Assembly: GCA_035504235.1 (NCBI GenBank)
Contig: DATJSH010000201.1
Location: forward strand, 26,471 to 90,470
Origin: DATARH01 sp035504235
GTDB taxonomy: Bacteria; Pseudomonadota; Alphaproteobacteria; ATCC43930; CGMCC-115725
Length of the DNA: 64,000 nt
Reading direction: 5' to 3'
Below, piece after piece: positions 1 through 9,842 of the stretch (position 1 is its first letter; each line of letters begins with the position of its first letter). Under the pieces are notes generated by a model, which worked only from the letters and a program-made list of their open reading frames with translations, searched no databases and was not told the DNA's origin. The position numbers and the translations under genes are program-made.

Positions 1-1464
1 GGCGTCAAGCTCGTGACTATCGACCCGCGCAGGAACCGCACCGGCGCCCGCGCCGATCTCTATCTGCCGATCCGCATCGGCACCGACGCAGCCCTGGCGC
101 TCGGCATCATGCACATCTTGGTGCGCGACCGGCTCGTCGACCGCGACTATATCGCCGCGCATACGGTCGGGTTCGACAGGCTGGAAGCGGAGGTGCTGCC
201 GCGATTCCTTCCTGAGCGTGTTGCCGAGGTTACCGGGTTGCCGGTCGGCGATGTCGAAGCTTTCGCGGCGCGGTACGGCGCCGCCAAACGCTCGTTCATT
301 CGGCTCGGCGAGGGGATGACGCGGCTCGCGCGTGGCGGCGAGGCGCTGCGCGCGGTGGCGCTGCTGCCCGGCGTGACCGGCGCCTATGGAAGGCGCGGCG
401 GCGGCGCGCTTTTGCTGACGGGTGCGGTCTACGAGCTCAACAACGCCGCGCTGCGCAATCCGACCGGCGCGGCCGACGACGCGACACGTACGGTCAACCA
501 TCTGCGGCTCGGCGACGCCCTCTTGAACCTCAAAGACCCGCCGATCCGCGCGCTGTTCATCGCCGCCAACAATCCCGCGGTCACCAACCCGGATGCCGGC
601 GCGGTGCGCCGCGGCCTCGCGCGCGATGACCTCTTCACCGTCGTCCACGACCCGTTCATGACGGCGACCGCGCGCTATGCCGATATCGTGCTGCCGGCGG
701 CGACCTATCTCGAAACCGAGGATGTGTTTCGCGCTTACGGTGCCTATTACCTGCAATATGCGCCGGCCGCGGTCGCGCCGCAGGGCGAGGCGTGGTCGAA
801 CATGCGGCTGGCGCAGGCGTTGGCCCAGCGGATGGGGCTCGATCTGCCGATCTACCGCGCCACCCCCGCCGAAGGCCTTGGCGTGCTGCTCGAAGGCGCG
901 GGCGGCGCGACCGCCGGGATCGATGCCGCGCGACTCCGCCGTGGCGGGCCGCTGCGCCTCGAGGCGAGCGACAGCCAGCCCTTCAAAACGCCGTCGGGCA
1001 AGCTCGAATTCTATTCGGCGCAGATGGCGGCGATGGGGCTCGCGCCGATGCCCGACTGGCAGCCCGATCCGCATGAGGAACGCGACGTCGCGCGCTGGCC
1101 GCTGAGGCTGCTGACCGCGCCCGGCTATTTCCAGGCGCACACCGCTTATTCCGGCGTCGCCTTTCTGCGTCGGCGCGAGGGCGCGCCTCACGCGATCCTG
1201 CATCCTGACGATGCTGCCGAGCGGGGCCTCGCCGACGGCGACAGGGTGCGGCTCTACAACGACCGTGGCGCGATCGGGCTGGTGCTGCGGGTCAGCGACG
1301 AGATCCGGCCCGGCGTGGTGCTGGTTCCCGGCCAGCGCCCCGACAGCGAGGCCGTCGCCGGGACGATCAACATGCTGGTCTCCGACCGCTACACCGATAT
1401 CGGCGAGGGTGCGACCTATCAGAGCACTTTCCTCGAGGTCGCGGCGTGGAGGGAAGTGTCATGA
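1..1464 (+). CDS. Molybdopterin-dependent oxidoreductase, C-terminal part (partial)
   Basis: The frame is open from base 1, so this is the 3' part of a larger gene whose N-terminal Fe-S/Mo-entry region is outside the window. About 487 residues are visible. The first part (VTIDPRRNRTGARAD) is the typical segment that follows the cofactor-binding core in the DMSO-reductase superfamily. HDPFMTATARYADIVLPA and the ETED stretch after it are family hallmarks. The last ~120 residues (from PGYFQAH through GDRVRLYNDRG and VPGQRP) form the molybdopterin-dinucleotide-binding domain. Such enzymes oxidise or reduce small substrates using bis-MGD molybdenum; the substrate cannot be read here. Its stop overlaps the next start as ATGA, so it is translationally coupled to the enolase-superfamily gene. 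Confidence 0.85.
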   Translation, partial: GVKLVTIDPRRNRTGARADLYLPIRIGTDAALALGIMHILVRDRLVDRDYIAAHTVGFDRLEAEVLPRFLPERVAEVTGLPVGDVEAFAARYGAAKRSFIRLGEGMTRLARGGEALRAVALLPGVTGAYGRRGGGALLLTGAVYELNNAALRNPTGAADDATRTVNHLRLGDALLNLKDPPIRALFIAANNPAVTNPDAGAVRRGLARDDLFTVVHDPFMTATARYADIVLPAATYLETEDVFRAYGAYYLQYAPAAVAPQGEAWSNMRLAQALAQRMGLDLPIYRATPAEGLGVLLEGAGGATAGIDAARLRRGGPLRLEASDSQPFKTPSGKLEFYSAQMAAMGLAPMPDWQPDPHEERDVARWPLRLLTAPGYFQAHTAYSGVAFLRRREGAPHAILHPDDAAERGLADGDRVRLYNDRGAIGLVLRVSDEIRPGVVLVPGQRPDSEAVAGTINMLVSDRYTDIGEGATYQSTFLEVAAWREVS

Positions 1465-2654
1465 ACATCGCGCGCATCGAAACCTTCATCCTCGGCACCG
1501 GCAGCTCAAAAGATTTGTTGTTCTGCCGGGTCGAGACCGAGGACGGGCGGCACGGCTGGGGCGAGGCCTATGTCACGCATGGCCGCGAAGAGGTGATCGC
1601 CATCCTCATCCAGAAGATGGCGCCACATATCATCGGCCGGCCGGTGTTCAACATCCGCCACACCGGCCAGGTGATGTTCGACGATTTCGCCATCAAGCGC
1701 GGTTCGATGGAACTGTTGTCGGCCTGGGCGGCGATCGAGATCGCCTCGTGGGACATCATCGGCAAGATCGCCGGATTGCCGGTCTACAACCTCTTGGGCG
1801 GGCCGTCGCGCGAGAAAATTCGCGTCTACGCCAATGGTTGGGCGGGCCGCACGACAATTGAAGACGGCGTCGAGCGGGCAAAAAAGGTCAAGGCGATGGG
1901 TTTTACCGCCGCCAAGTTCGATCCGTTTCCCGGCCCGTGGCGCACGCATGTGGACCGCAAGGACGAGGATTTCGCGATCGAGTACGTCGCCGCGATGCGC
2001 GACGCGCTGGGCGGGGATTTCGAGATCCTGGTCGAGGCGCATCGCCGCTTCTCGCCGCAGCACGCGATCCGCATCGGCCGCCGGCTCGAAGCGCTCGGCA
2101 TCGAGTGGTTCGAGGAGCCGTGCCTCGCGGACAATCTGGCGCTGCTTGCCGAGGTGCGTGACAAGGTTAACATCCCGATCGTCACCGGCGAGGCGCTTTA
2201 CACCAAAGAGTCGTTTTTCGAATGCTTGTCGCGGCGCGCGGCCGACATCCTCAACCCCGACATCTGCGCGATCGGCGGCATCTCGGCCTTGCTTGACCTA
2301 TGCGTCATGGCGCAGCCGCAGGCGGTGGTCATGTCGCCGCACAACTATAATTCGCCGCTGATCGGCCTCGCGGCGACGGTCGCGGTATCGGCGGTGATCC
2401 CGAACTTCAAGATCACCGAGTATTTCGTCAACTTCGAGCAGCGTTGCGGCGAGATCGCCAGCGTCGGCCTCAGGCGCGATGGCGGCTGGATCGATCTGCC
2501 GGCCATGCCCGGTCTCGGCATTGATATCGATATCGATAAGCTGCGCGCCTACCCGCATCACGAGGCCAGCGAACACGGCTTCCGAAGCTATACCGAGGAG
2601 TATCCGCGTAGGGGCTACACGCCGAGCCTTAAGGGCGACCTGGCGTCGCCTTAG
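1461..2654 (+). CDS. Enolase-superfamily sugar-acid dehydratase (mandelate racemase/muconate lactonizing group)
   Basis: A 397-residue protein. The ATG at 1461 overlaps the preceding stop (ATGA), and this start gives the usual MNIARIET N-terminus. Residues expected of the superfamily barrel are visible: Lys152 (AAKFDPF), metal ligands Glu192 (VEAH), Glu218 (FEEP) and Glu244 (TGEA), Asp267, and a general-acid/base His294 in SPHN. His194 right after the first metal ligand and the SPHNYNSP motif resemble galactonate-type acid-sugar dehydratases, which make 2-keto-3-deoxy acids. That substrate is inference; other acid sugars are possible. A run of alternating Ile-Asp near the C-terminus (IDIDID) is encoded by a GATATC-like microsatellite. 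Coupling to a molybdoenzyme suggests a shared oxidation/dehydration route. Confidence 0.85.
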   Translation: MNIARIETFILGTGSSKDLLFCRVETEDGRHGWGEAYVTHGREEVIAILIQKMAPHIIGRPVFNIRHTGQVMFDDFAIKRGSMELLSAWAAIEIASWDIIGKIAGLPVYNLLGGPSREKIRVYANGWAGRTTIEDGVERAKKVKAMGFTAAKFDPFPGPWRTHVDRKDEDFAIEYVAAMRDALGGDFEILVEAHRRFSPQHAIRIGRRLEALGIEWFEEPCLADNLALLAEVRDKVNIPIVTGEALYTKESFFECLSRRAADILNPDICAIGGISALLDLCVMAQPQAVVMSPHNYNSPLIGLAATVAVSAVIPNFKITEYFVNFEQRCGEIASVGLRRDGGWIDLPAMPGLGIDIDIDKLRAYPHHEASEHGFRSYTEEYPRRGYTPSLKGDLASP

Positions 2655-2661
2655 CCCTAGA

Positions 2662-3882
2662 TCACAGCCAGCTTGTGTCCGGCTCCAGCCCCATCAGATG
2701 CTGGCCGACCGTCTCGAAATGCACCTGCCGGCCCTGCAATTGCTGTGACACGGAATGCACGTCGCGCCACGGCCGCTCGAACGGGTGCTCGTTGAAGATC
2801 GCGGTGGCCCCGGCCGCCTGGTAGAGGATGTCGGTCACCTCAAGCGCGGTGTGGATGCAGAACGTCGCCGCGAGGCGGATCGTCATGCGCTCGTCGAGGG
2901 TGATATGGCCGCGGCCGCGCACCGCCCCGGTAATGTCTTCGAGGCCGCGGATCAGATAGCCATAGGCCGACGACAACCGCGCGTCGGCCAGCGCGACGTC
3001 GCGCTGGATGACGTTGTTGTTGCGCATCGTGACACGCGCGCCGCGCGGAATCTTGTCGCGCGCCAGTTCGACGAACGAGTTGAGCGTCGAGCGCGCGCAG
3101 CCCATCGCTACCCCGGCAAACCCGGCGGCATATAGCGACAGGCTGGAAAAACAGTAAAGCAGACCCGGTTCGCGGCGCTTCTCTGGGGAGTTGCGGGCGA
3201 TCGACTGCAGCGAATAAGCCTCCGGCACAAACAGGTCCTTGACCGCATACTGATCGCTGCCGGTGCCGCGCAGCCCGATCGTGTGCCAGATGTCGGTGAA
3301 TTTGGTCTGGGCTTTGGGGAAGACGATGGTGCGCACCGCCGGGGTGCCGTCGGGCTCGAGGCGCGGCTGACCGTTGGCCTCGACGACCGGAACGTGGCAG
3401 CCGAGCCAGCTGGCGTGATGGCTGCCGCTGGCGAACATCCACTGCGCGGTGACGTTGTAGCCGCCGGCGACGACGCGCGCCTCGCCGGGGCCGGGTCCCC
3501 AGGCGAGGATGCCGCGGGGAGGGCCGAAAATGTCTTTGGCGACCTCCGGCGCGAAATAGGCCGCGGTCATCGAACAGCCGGCGTTCTGGTTGAGACACCA
3601 GGCGGCGCTGGCGTCGATCTCGGCGATCGCCTCGATGATCGGGACGTAATCGGCCGGCAGCAGCTCGGCGCCGCCCAGCGAGCGGGGCAGCAACAGGCGA
3701 AAGAAGCCGCCTTCGACGAATTTGTCGACGATCGCGGCGGGCAACTCGCGACGCTGGTCGATCTCGGTCGCCGAGGCCTTGAGCGCCGGCGCCAGCGCCT
3801 TGACCCGCGTCAGGTAATCGGCGGTGCTCGGGCTCGTATTCGCCGTTCCTCCCGCCGCGGTCTTCGGAAGCGTCGCCGCCAT
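2662..3882 (-). CDS. Acyl-CoA-dehydrogenase-fold flavoprotein (hydroxylase-like)
   Basis: A 406-residue protein with the three-part acyl-CoA dehydrogenase fold: helical N-terminus to about residue 120, a central beta domain (GPGPGEARVVAGGYNVTAQW, SGSHHASW, VFPKAQ) and a helical C-terminal domain. The sequence resembles the branch that includes FMNH2-dependent hydroxylases (HsaA/HpaB-like) and DszC-like monooxygenases more than fatty-acid dehydrogenases, and there is no clear catalytic Glu context. The start was chosen at MAATLPK because a good Shine-Dalgarno (GAGAGGGG) lies just before it; the frame is open further upstream but that part looks non-coding. It is convergent with the dehydratase gene (7 bp apart). 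No flavin reductase is adjacent, so its reductant is unknown. Confidence 0.75.
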   Translation of the reverse strand: MAATLPKTAAGGTANTSPSTADYLTRVKALAPALKASATEIDQRRELPAAIVDKFVEGGFFRLLLPRSLGGAELLPADYVPIIEAIAEIDASAAWCLNQNAGCSMTAAYFAPEVAKDIFGPPRGILAWGPGPGEARVVAGGYNVTAQWMFASGSHHASWLGCHVPVVEANGQPRLEPDGTPAVRTIVFPKAQTKFTDIWHTIGLRGTGSDQYAVKDLFVPEAYSLQSIARNSPEKRREPGLLYCFSSLSLYAAGFAGVAMGCARSTLNSFVELARDKIPRGARVTMRNNNVIQRDVALADARLSSAYGYLIRGLEDITGAVRGRGHITLDERMTIRLAATFCIHTALEVTDILYQAAGATAIFNEHPFERPWRDVHSVSQQLQGRQVHFETVGQHLMGLEPDTSWL

Positions 3883-4014
3883 GTTTTCGCCCCTCTCCGG
3901 CCGGTTTCGCCGTGGGCCGGGATCGGCACTCCACAGGAGAAACCCTCGGCCTGTCAAGGCAGAGGCCAGAACGGTTAACCGCATGGAAAGCATAATCGCG
4001 ATAGCGTCACGGTG

Positions 4015-5223
4015 ATGTCTGAGCAGACTGCCGACTCCTCCGCCCACTGGCTCAACGCCGAGCGCATCCGCATCTATTCGGTGCTGATCGTCGCGATCGT
4101 CGGTGTGGTGGCGGCATGGTGGATCGCGCGCTCGCTGCCGAGCCTGGTCGACCCGCACGGCAAGCCGGTCGGGTACGATTTCATCACCTTCTGGAGCGCC
4201 GCACGGCTGGCGCTCGACGGCAGTCCGGCCGCCGCGTTCGACGCGGCCGCAATCGCCGACGCCCAGCACCAGGCGGTGCCGGCGATGGGCGACATGCTCT
4301 TCCTGTGGCACTACCCGCCGACTTTTCTGCTGCTCGTGCTGCCGCTCGGGCTGTTGAGCTACCCCGCGGCGCTAATCGCGTTCAGCGGCGCGACGGCGGC
4401 GTTGTGGGCCGGGCTGACGCGCACGCTGTTCCGCGATCCGCGCGCCTGGCTGGTCGCCGCCGCGACACCGGCGGGGCTCGTCAACCTTATCGATGGTCAG
4501 AACGGCTTTTTGACAGCTGGGCTCGCCGGCTTTGCGCTGGTTCAGCTCGACCGTCGACCGCGGCTTGCCGGCACGCTGATCGGCCTGTTGGCGATCAAGC
4601 CGCATCTCGGAGTGCTGTTCCCGGTCGCGTTCATTGCCGGGAGGCGATGGCAAACGTTCGTCTGTGCCGCGGTGACGGCAATCGTTTTCACTCTCGCCGG
4701 CGTCGCCGCCTTTGGCTTGCCGACGACGGTGGCATTCCTGCGGGACTTGCCGAGCTTGCGCGATATCGTCGATCGTGCCGGCCTGCCGTGGGGCCAGATG
4801 CCAAGCCCCTATGTACTGATGCTGTCGCTGCGCGCACCGTCTATGCTGGCGGCGCTGGTGCAGGGGGTGACGGCGCTCGCCGCGGCGGTCTGCGTCTGGC
4901 GCGCCTGGCGCCGCGACGATGCGCCGTTTGAGGCGCGCGCCGCGGTGCTGATGGTCGGCTCGCTGCTCGTGTCACCTTACCTCTTTACCTATGACTGGAC
5001 ATGGCTCGCGGTCGCGCTGGCGTTTCTCGCGGTCCTCGGCTTGCGTGACGGTTTCGGTCGTTATGAGCGCGACATGCTGTTCGCCGCTTGGCTCGCGCCG
5101 CTGGCGTTGATGCCGCTCTACTGGCTGTTGGGCGTGCAGCTCGGTTGCGCGATGCTCATCATGACCTTGGCAATCGCCATACGGCGGCTCACTGCTGCGC
5201 CGTATTCTTCTCGTCGGCACTAG
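4015..5223 (+). CDS. GT87/DUF2029-like polytopic membrane protein
   Basis: A 402-residue integral membrane protein with about nine or ten hydrophobic segments. An extracytoplasmic loop after the first helix (about residues 35-85) carries the sequence YDFITFWSAARLAL, which is typical of the GT87 (DUF2029) group of polyprenyl-phosphate-dependent mannosyltransferases and their relatives. LLAIKPHLGVLFP and MPSPYVLMLSL in the middle also fit this family. The acceptor cannot be deduced. Start: GTG at 4012 is directly followed by ATG at 4015; I prefer the ATG. It stands alone, divergent from the flavoprotein gene and followed by 190 bp of non-coding DNA before mutL. Confidence 0.7.
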   Translation: MSEQTADSSAHWLNAERIRIYSVLIVAIVGVVAAWWIARSLPSLVDPHGKPVGYDFITFWSAARLALDGSPAAAFDAAAIADAQHQAVPAMGDMLFLWHYPPTFLLLVLPLGLLSYPAALIAFSGATAALWAGLTRTLFRDPRAWLVAAATPAGLVNLIDGQNGFLTAGLAGFALVQLDRRPRLAGTLIGLLAIKPHLGVLFPVAFIAGRRWQTFVCAAVTAIVFTLAGVAAFGLPTTVAFLRDLPSLRDIVDRAGLPWGQMPSPYVLMLSLRAPSMLAALVQGVTALAAAVCVWRAWRRDDAPFEARAAVLMVGSLLVSPYLFTYDWTWLAVALAFLAVLGLRDGFGRYERDMLFAAWLAPLALMPLYWLLGVQLGCAMLIMTLAIAIRRLTAAPYSSRRH

Positions 5224-5415
5224 CCCGGTCCTATCGGAGATCGCCGTCAAGGGTGGCGCTGCAGATAATCCGCGTCTTTCACCCGGGCGGGGGCCTCCGA
5301 CCAGCCGGTCAACGATGTCCGGGCACGTCAACGATCGTTATCCGCGGCCCTCTCAACCCGTTTCTCGGGCAAAAGTTTCACCGCGGCGGCGGTGCATCGC
5401 GTAAAATTAGCGGTG

Positions 5416-7242
<1,827 letters not shown>

Positions 7243-7247
7243 TTCGG

Positions 7248-8183
7248 ATGAGTGCGATCGAAACGGCGGCCGCCGCCGCGCGGCGCAACCAGATACCGCG
7301 CGGCATCTTCTTCATGGTCATTTCGACCGTGCTGTTTGCCGGGGTCAACGCGATCGTCAAGTGGGAGGTCGCGATCTACCCGGTCGGCGAAGTCGCGTTC
7401 TACCGGGCGCTTTTCGCGCTGGTCGCGGTATCGGTGATCATCCTCCCGCGTGCCGGAATCGCGGTGTTCCGCACCCGGCGCTATCTCGCGCATGTGCAGC
7501 GCGGGATATCACAGTTCGGCTCGATGACCTGCATGTTCTTTGCCTTCAAGCTGCTGGCGCTGGGCTCGGCGGTGGCGATCAGCTTTGCGGCGCCGCTCTT
7601 CACCACGCTGCTCTCGATCGTGGTCTTGAAGGAGCGGGTCGGGGTTCATCGCTGGTCGGCGCTGGTGATCGGGTTTGTCGGCGTCGTCATTGTCACCGAG
7701 CCGGGCCGCGGCACGTTTCAGGCCGGCGCGTTTTTCGCGCTCGCCAATGCGGTGCTGATTTCCTCGGTAGCGGTTGCGATCCGGCGGATGAGCGCCACCG
7801 AGTCGACCGAGACGCTGACCATCTATCAGATGATCGTCATCACGGTCTGCACGCTCGGCCTGCTGCCGTTCGGGTTCAAGGCGCCGACCTGGCTCGATGC
7901 CGGCGCGCTTGCCGTGGCCGGGCTCGGCAACGGCGTCGCGCAATATTGGTGGACGAAAGCGCTGACCCTTGCGCCGCCCTCCGCGGTGGTGCCGTTCAAC
8001 TATCTGTCGCTGATTTGGGCCACGCTGCTCGGCTTCGCGATCTGGGGCGACGTGCCGACCCCGCACCTCGCGGTCGGCGCGGTAGTGGTGGTCGCCTCAG
8101 GGCTTTACATCCTGTGGCGCGAGACATTCCGCCGGCGACACCCGCTGCCGCCGCGCGCCGTAAAAGCGAGGACGCCGGCCTAA
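7248..8183 (+). CDS. EamA/DMT-family transporter
   Basis: A 311-residue inner-membrane protein with about ten predicted transmembrane helices arranged as two five-helix EamA repeats. Recognisable pieces are FFMVISTVLFAGVNAIVKW at the N-terminus, VAISFAAPLFTTLLS closing the first repeat, and AQYWWTKALTLAPPSAVVPF plus YLSLIWATLLGF in the second. DMT carriers usually export amino acids, nucleobases or other metabolites; the substrate is not evident. ATG 7248 is 5 bp after the mutL stop, so it is probably co-transcribed with mutL without implying a repair role. It converges on and overlaps the amidohydrolase stop by 4 bp. Confidence 0.88.
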   Translation: MSAIETAAAAARRNQIPRGIFFMVISTVLFAGVNAIVKWEVAIYPVGEVAFYRALFALVAVSVIILPRAGIAVFRTRRYLAHVQRGISQFGSMTCMFFAFKLLALGSAVAISFAAPLFTTLLSIVVLKERVGVHRWSALVIGFVGVVIVTEPGRGTFQAGAFFALANAVLISSVAVAIRRMSATESTETLTIYQMIVITVCTLGLLPFGFKAPTWLDAGALAVAGLGNGVAQYWWTKALTLAPPSAVVPFNYLSLIWATLLGFAIWGDVPTPHLAVGAVVVVASGLYILWRETFRRRHPLPPRAVKARTPA

Positions 8184-9331
8184 GCCGCTCGGAAAAACCG
8201 GCTGGCGTTATCCCACAGAAGCTTCTTCTGGGTTTCGGGCTTGAGGCTCTTCCAGTCGAGGATGTTCGACACCGTGTTCGGGAACTGGCATTCCGAATGC
8301 GGATAGTCGGAAGCGTACATCAGCACGTCGTCGCCCAAAAAGCTGGTGACGCTGTTAAACATGTCCTCGCCTTCGTGGCGCTCGATCGAGCAGAAGAACC
8401 GGCCGCTCTTCAGATAATCTTCCGGGTGGTGCTTCAGCTTCGCGGTGCTGCCGACATATTCGTACTGCTCGTTCATCCGCCGGCCCCAGAACGGCAGCCA
8501 GCCAAAGCCGCACTCGAGGATGCCGACACGCAAATCGGGGTAGCGATCCATAACGCCGCCGCCAATCACCGAGGCGATAAAGCGCATCGCCCCCCACGGG
8601 TGCGAGGCGAGCCGGCCCAGGAAGATGTTGTCCCACAGGTCGAAACAGCCGGGGAAATAGGGCGGCGTCCAGGTGAAGCTGTGATGCGTGACGGGGAGGT
8701 CGTGTTCGGCGCACGCCTGCCAGATCGGTTCGAGATCGGGATGGTCGGCCGGGATGTCCTTGGTCACCAGCGGCATTACCGCGACGGCCCATTTCGACTT
8801 GCCCCAGCGCTTGATCTCGGCGACTGCGGCTTCCACGTCGCGCGCCGAGGCGACGATCATACTGGTCAAGCGCCCGGGATGATCGGCGCAGAAATCCTCC
8901 ATGTGGCGGTGATAGGCACGGATCACGTTGGTTTCTAGGCTGGGGTCGTCGTGGCCGACAAGGCTGGTCCACGCGGTCGGGATCAGGAAATGCGCGTCGA
9001 CGCCTTCATGATCCATGTCGGCGATGCGGTTTGCCGCCTTGTCGTCTTGCACCCCTTCGCGCGGGCGCTCGCTGCCCATCCATACCGAGGCGCGCCCGGT
9101 ATGCTCGGGCCGAGGATCGGCCTCGCCGAGGATGCGCTTGAACGAGATCTGGCCGAACCGGTAGACATGCCGGCCGGGCGAGCTGCCGGGTGTCGTCGCC
9201 GCGATCGGCGTGCGGAACTGCTGCAGTTCGGGCAGCCGGTTGCGGAAACCGGGATCGAGGTATTTGTCGATGACCTCGGCCGACGGCTCGACATGGGTGT
9301 CCGAATCCCAGACCTTGAAGCCGTTTTTCAT
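8180..9331 (-). CDS. Amidohydrolase-2 family metal-dependent hydrolase
   Basis: A 383-residue TIM-barrel hydrolase of the group that includes decarboxylases such as ACMSD and gamma-resorcylate decarboxylase. Visible metal-site motifs are DSDTHVEP at residues 9-16, HHSFTW in the centre, and the ASDYPHSE motif near the C-terminus. FRAA closes the protein. Start ATG at 9331 is preceded by a strong GGGAGGGCGG ribosome site. The type commonly takes part in hydrolysis or decarboxylation steps of aromatic or phthalate-like compounds; that fits the divergent ferredoxin/reductase pair, but the substrate is unknown. Confidence 0.85.
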   Translation of the reverse strand: MKNGFKVWDSDTHVEPSAEVIDKYLDPGFRNRLPELQQFRTPIAATTPGSSPGRHVYRFGQISFKRILGEADPRPEHTGRASVWMGSERPREGVQDDKAANRIADMDHEGVDAHFLIPTAWTSLVGHDDPSLETNVIRAYHRHMEDFCADHPGRLTSMIVASARDVEAAVAEIKRWGKSKWAVAVMPLVTKDIPADHPDLEPIWQACAEHDLPVTHHSFTWTPPYFPGCFDLWDNIFLGRLASHPWGAMRFIASVIGGGVMDRYPDLRVGILECGFGWLPFWGRRMNEQYEYVGSTAKLKHHPEDYLKSGRFFCSIERHEGEDMFNSVTSFLGDDVLMYASDYPHSECQFPNTVSNILDWKSLKPETQKKLLWDNASRFFRAA

Positions 9332-9387
9332 CGTCCGCCCTCCCATTCAAGCTTGTGCCGCGATTTAAGCACAACTGTCGCCAGCGT

Positions 9388-9421
9388 GGCGATCAACTCT
9401 CAAAGGCGATCAACTCTCAAA
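9388..9421. repeat. Exact tandem duplication of a 17-bp unit
   Basis: GGCGATCAACTCTCAAA occurs twice head to tail with no spacer, in the divergent region between the amidohydrolase (starts 9331, minus) and the ferredoxin gene (starts 9519, plus). It could be a pair of regulator half-sites one and a half helical turns apart or a recent slippage duplication. The rest of the 187-bp region holds no motif that I recognise. Confidence 0.9.
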
Positions 9422-9518
9422 AAAGCTCGACCGCGGACGGCAGATTGCGTAACGCTCGGCTCACCGAATTTCGACAACGGATTTCGGCGCCACGTTTCCG
9501 ATCAAGGATAGAGAGCAC

Positions 9519-9842
9519 ATGCCGCAAGTAACCTATGTGAGCCATGACGGACAGCGCACCACGCTCGACGTACCCCTCGGCACCAGCGTGATGCAGGCCG
9601 CGACGCTGCACGGGCTTGACGGCATCGTCGCCGAATGCGGCGGCTCGTGCATGTGCGCGACCTGCCACGTCTATGTCCAAGAAGACCAGATCGCGAAGTG
9701 CCCGGAGATGGAACTGGGCGAGGATGCGATGCTAGACGGCACCGCGAGCCCGCGTAAGCCCAACAGCCGGCTATCGTGCCAGCTGGTGATGACGCCGGAG
9801 ATGGAAGGGCTAGTCGTCACCATGCCGGAGACGCAGACCTGA
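9519..9842 (+). CDS. [2Fe-2S] ferredoxin, adrenodoxin/putidaredoxin type
   Basis: A 107-residue ferredoxin. The cluster ligands follow the adrenodoxin spacing: Cys40-X5-Cys46-X2-Cys49-X37-Cys87, within ECGGSCMCATCH. Cys44 and Cys61 are extra. ELGEDAMLDG is the acidic helix that docks the reductase and the oxygenase partner in this family, and RLSCQLVM carries the last ligand. It transfers single electrons from an FAD reductase to a terminal oxygenase, often a cytochrome P450 or a Rieske oxygenase. Its stop overlaps the start of the reductase gene (TGATG), so the pair is made together. No P450 gene lies in the window, so its partner is elsewhere. Confidence 0.95.
   Translation: MPQVTYVSHDGQRTTLDVPLGTSVMQAATLHGLDGIVAECGGSCMCATCHVYVQEDQIAKCPEMELGEDAMLDGTASPRKPNSRLSCQLVMTPEMEGLVVTMPETQT

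Noticed and set aside
2521..2545. GATATC-type microsatellite
   Set aside because: It lies inside the dehydratase gene and encodes an ordinary Ile-Asp run near the C-terminus; no sign of phase variation.
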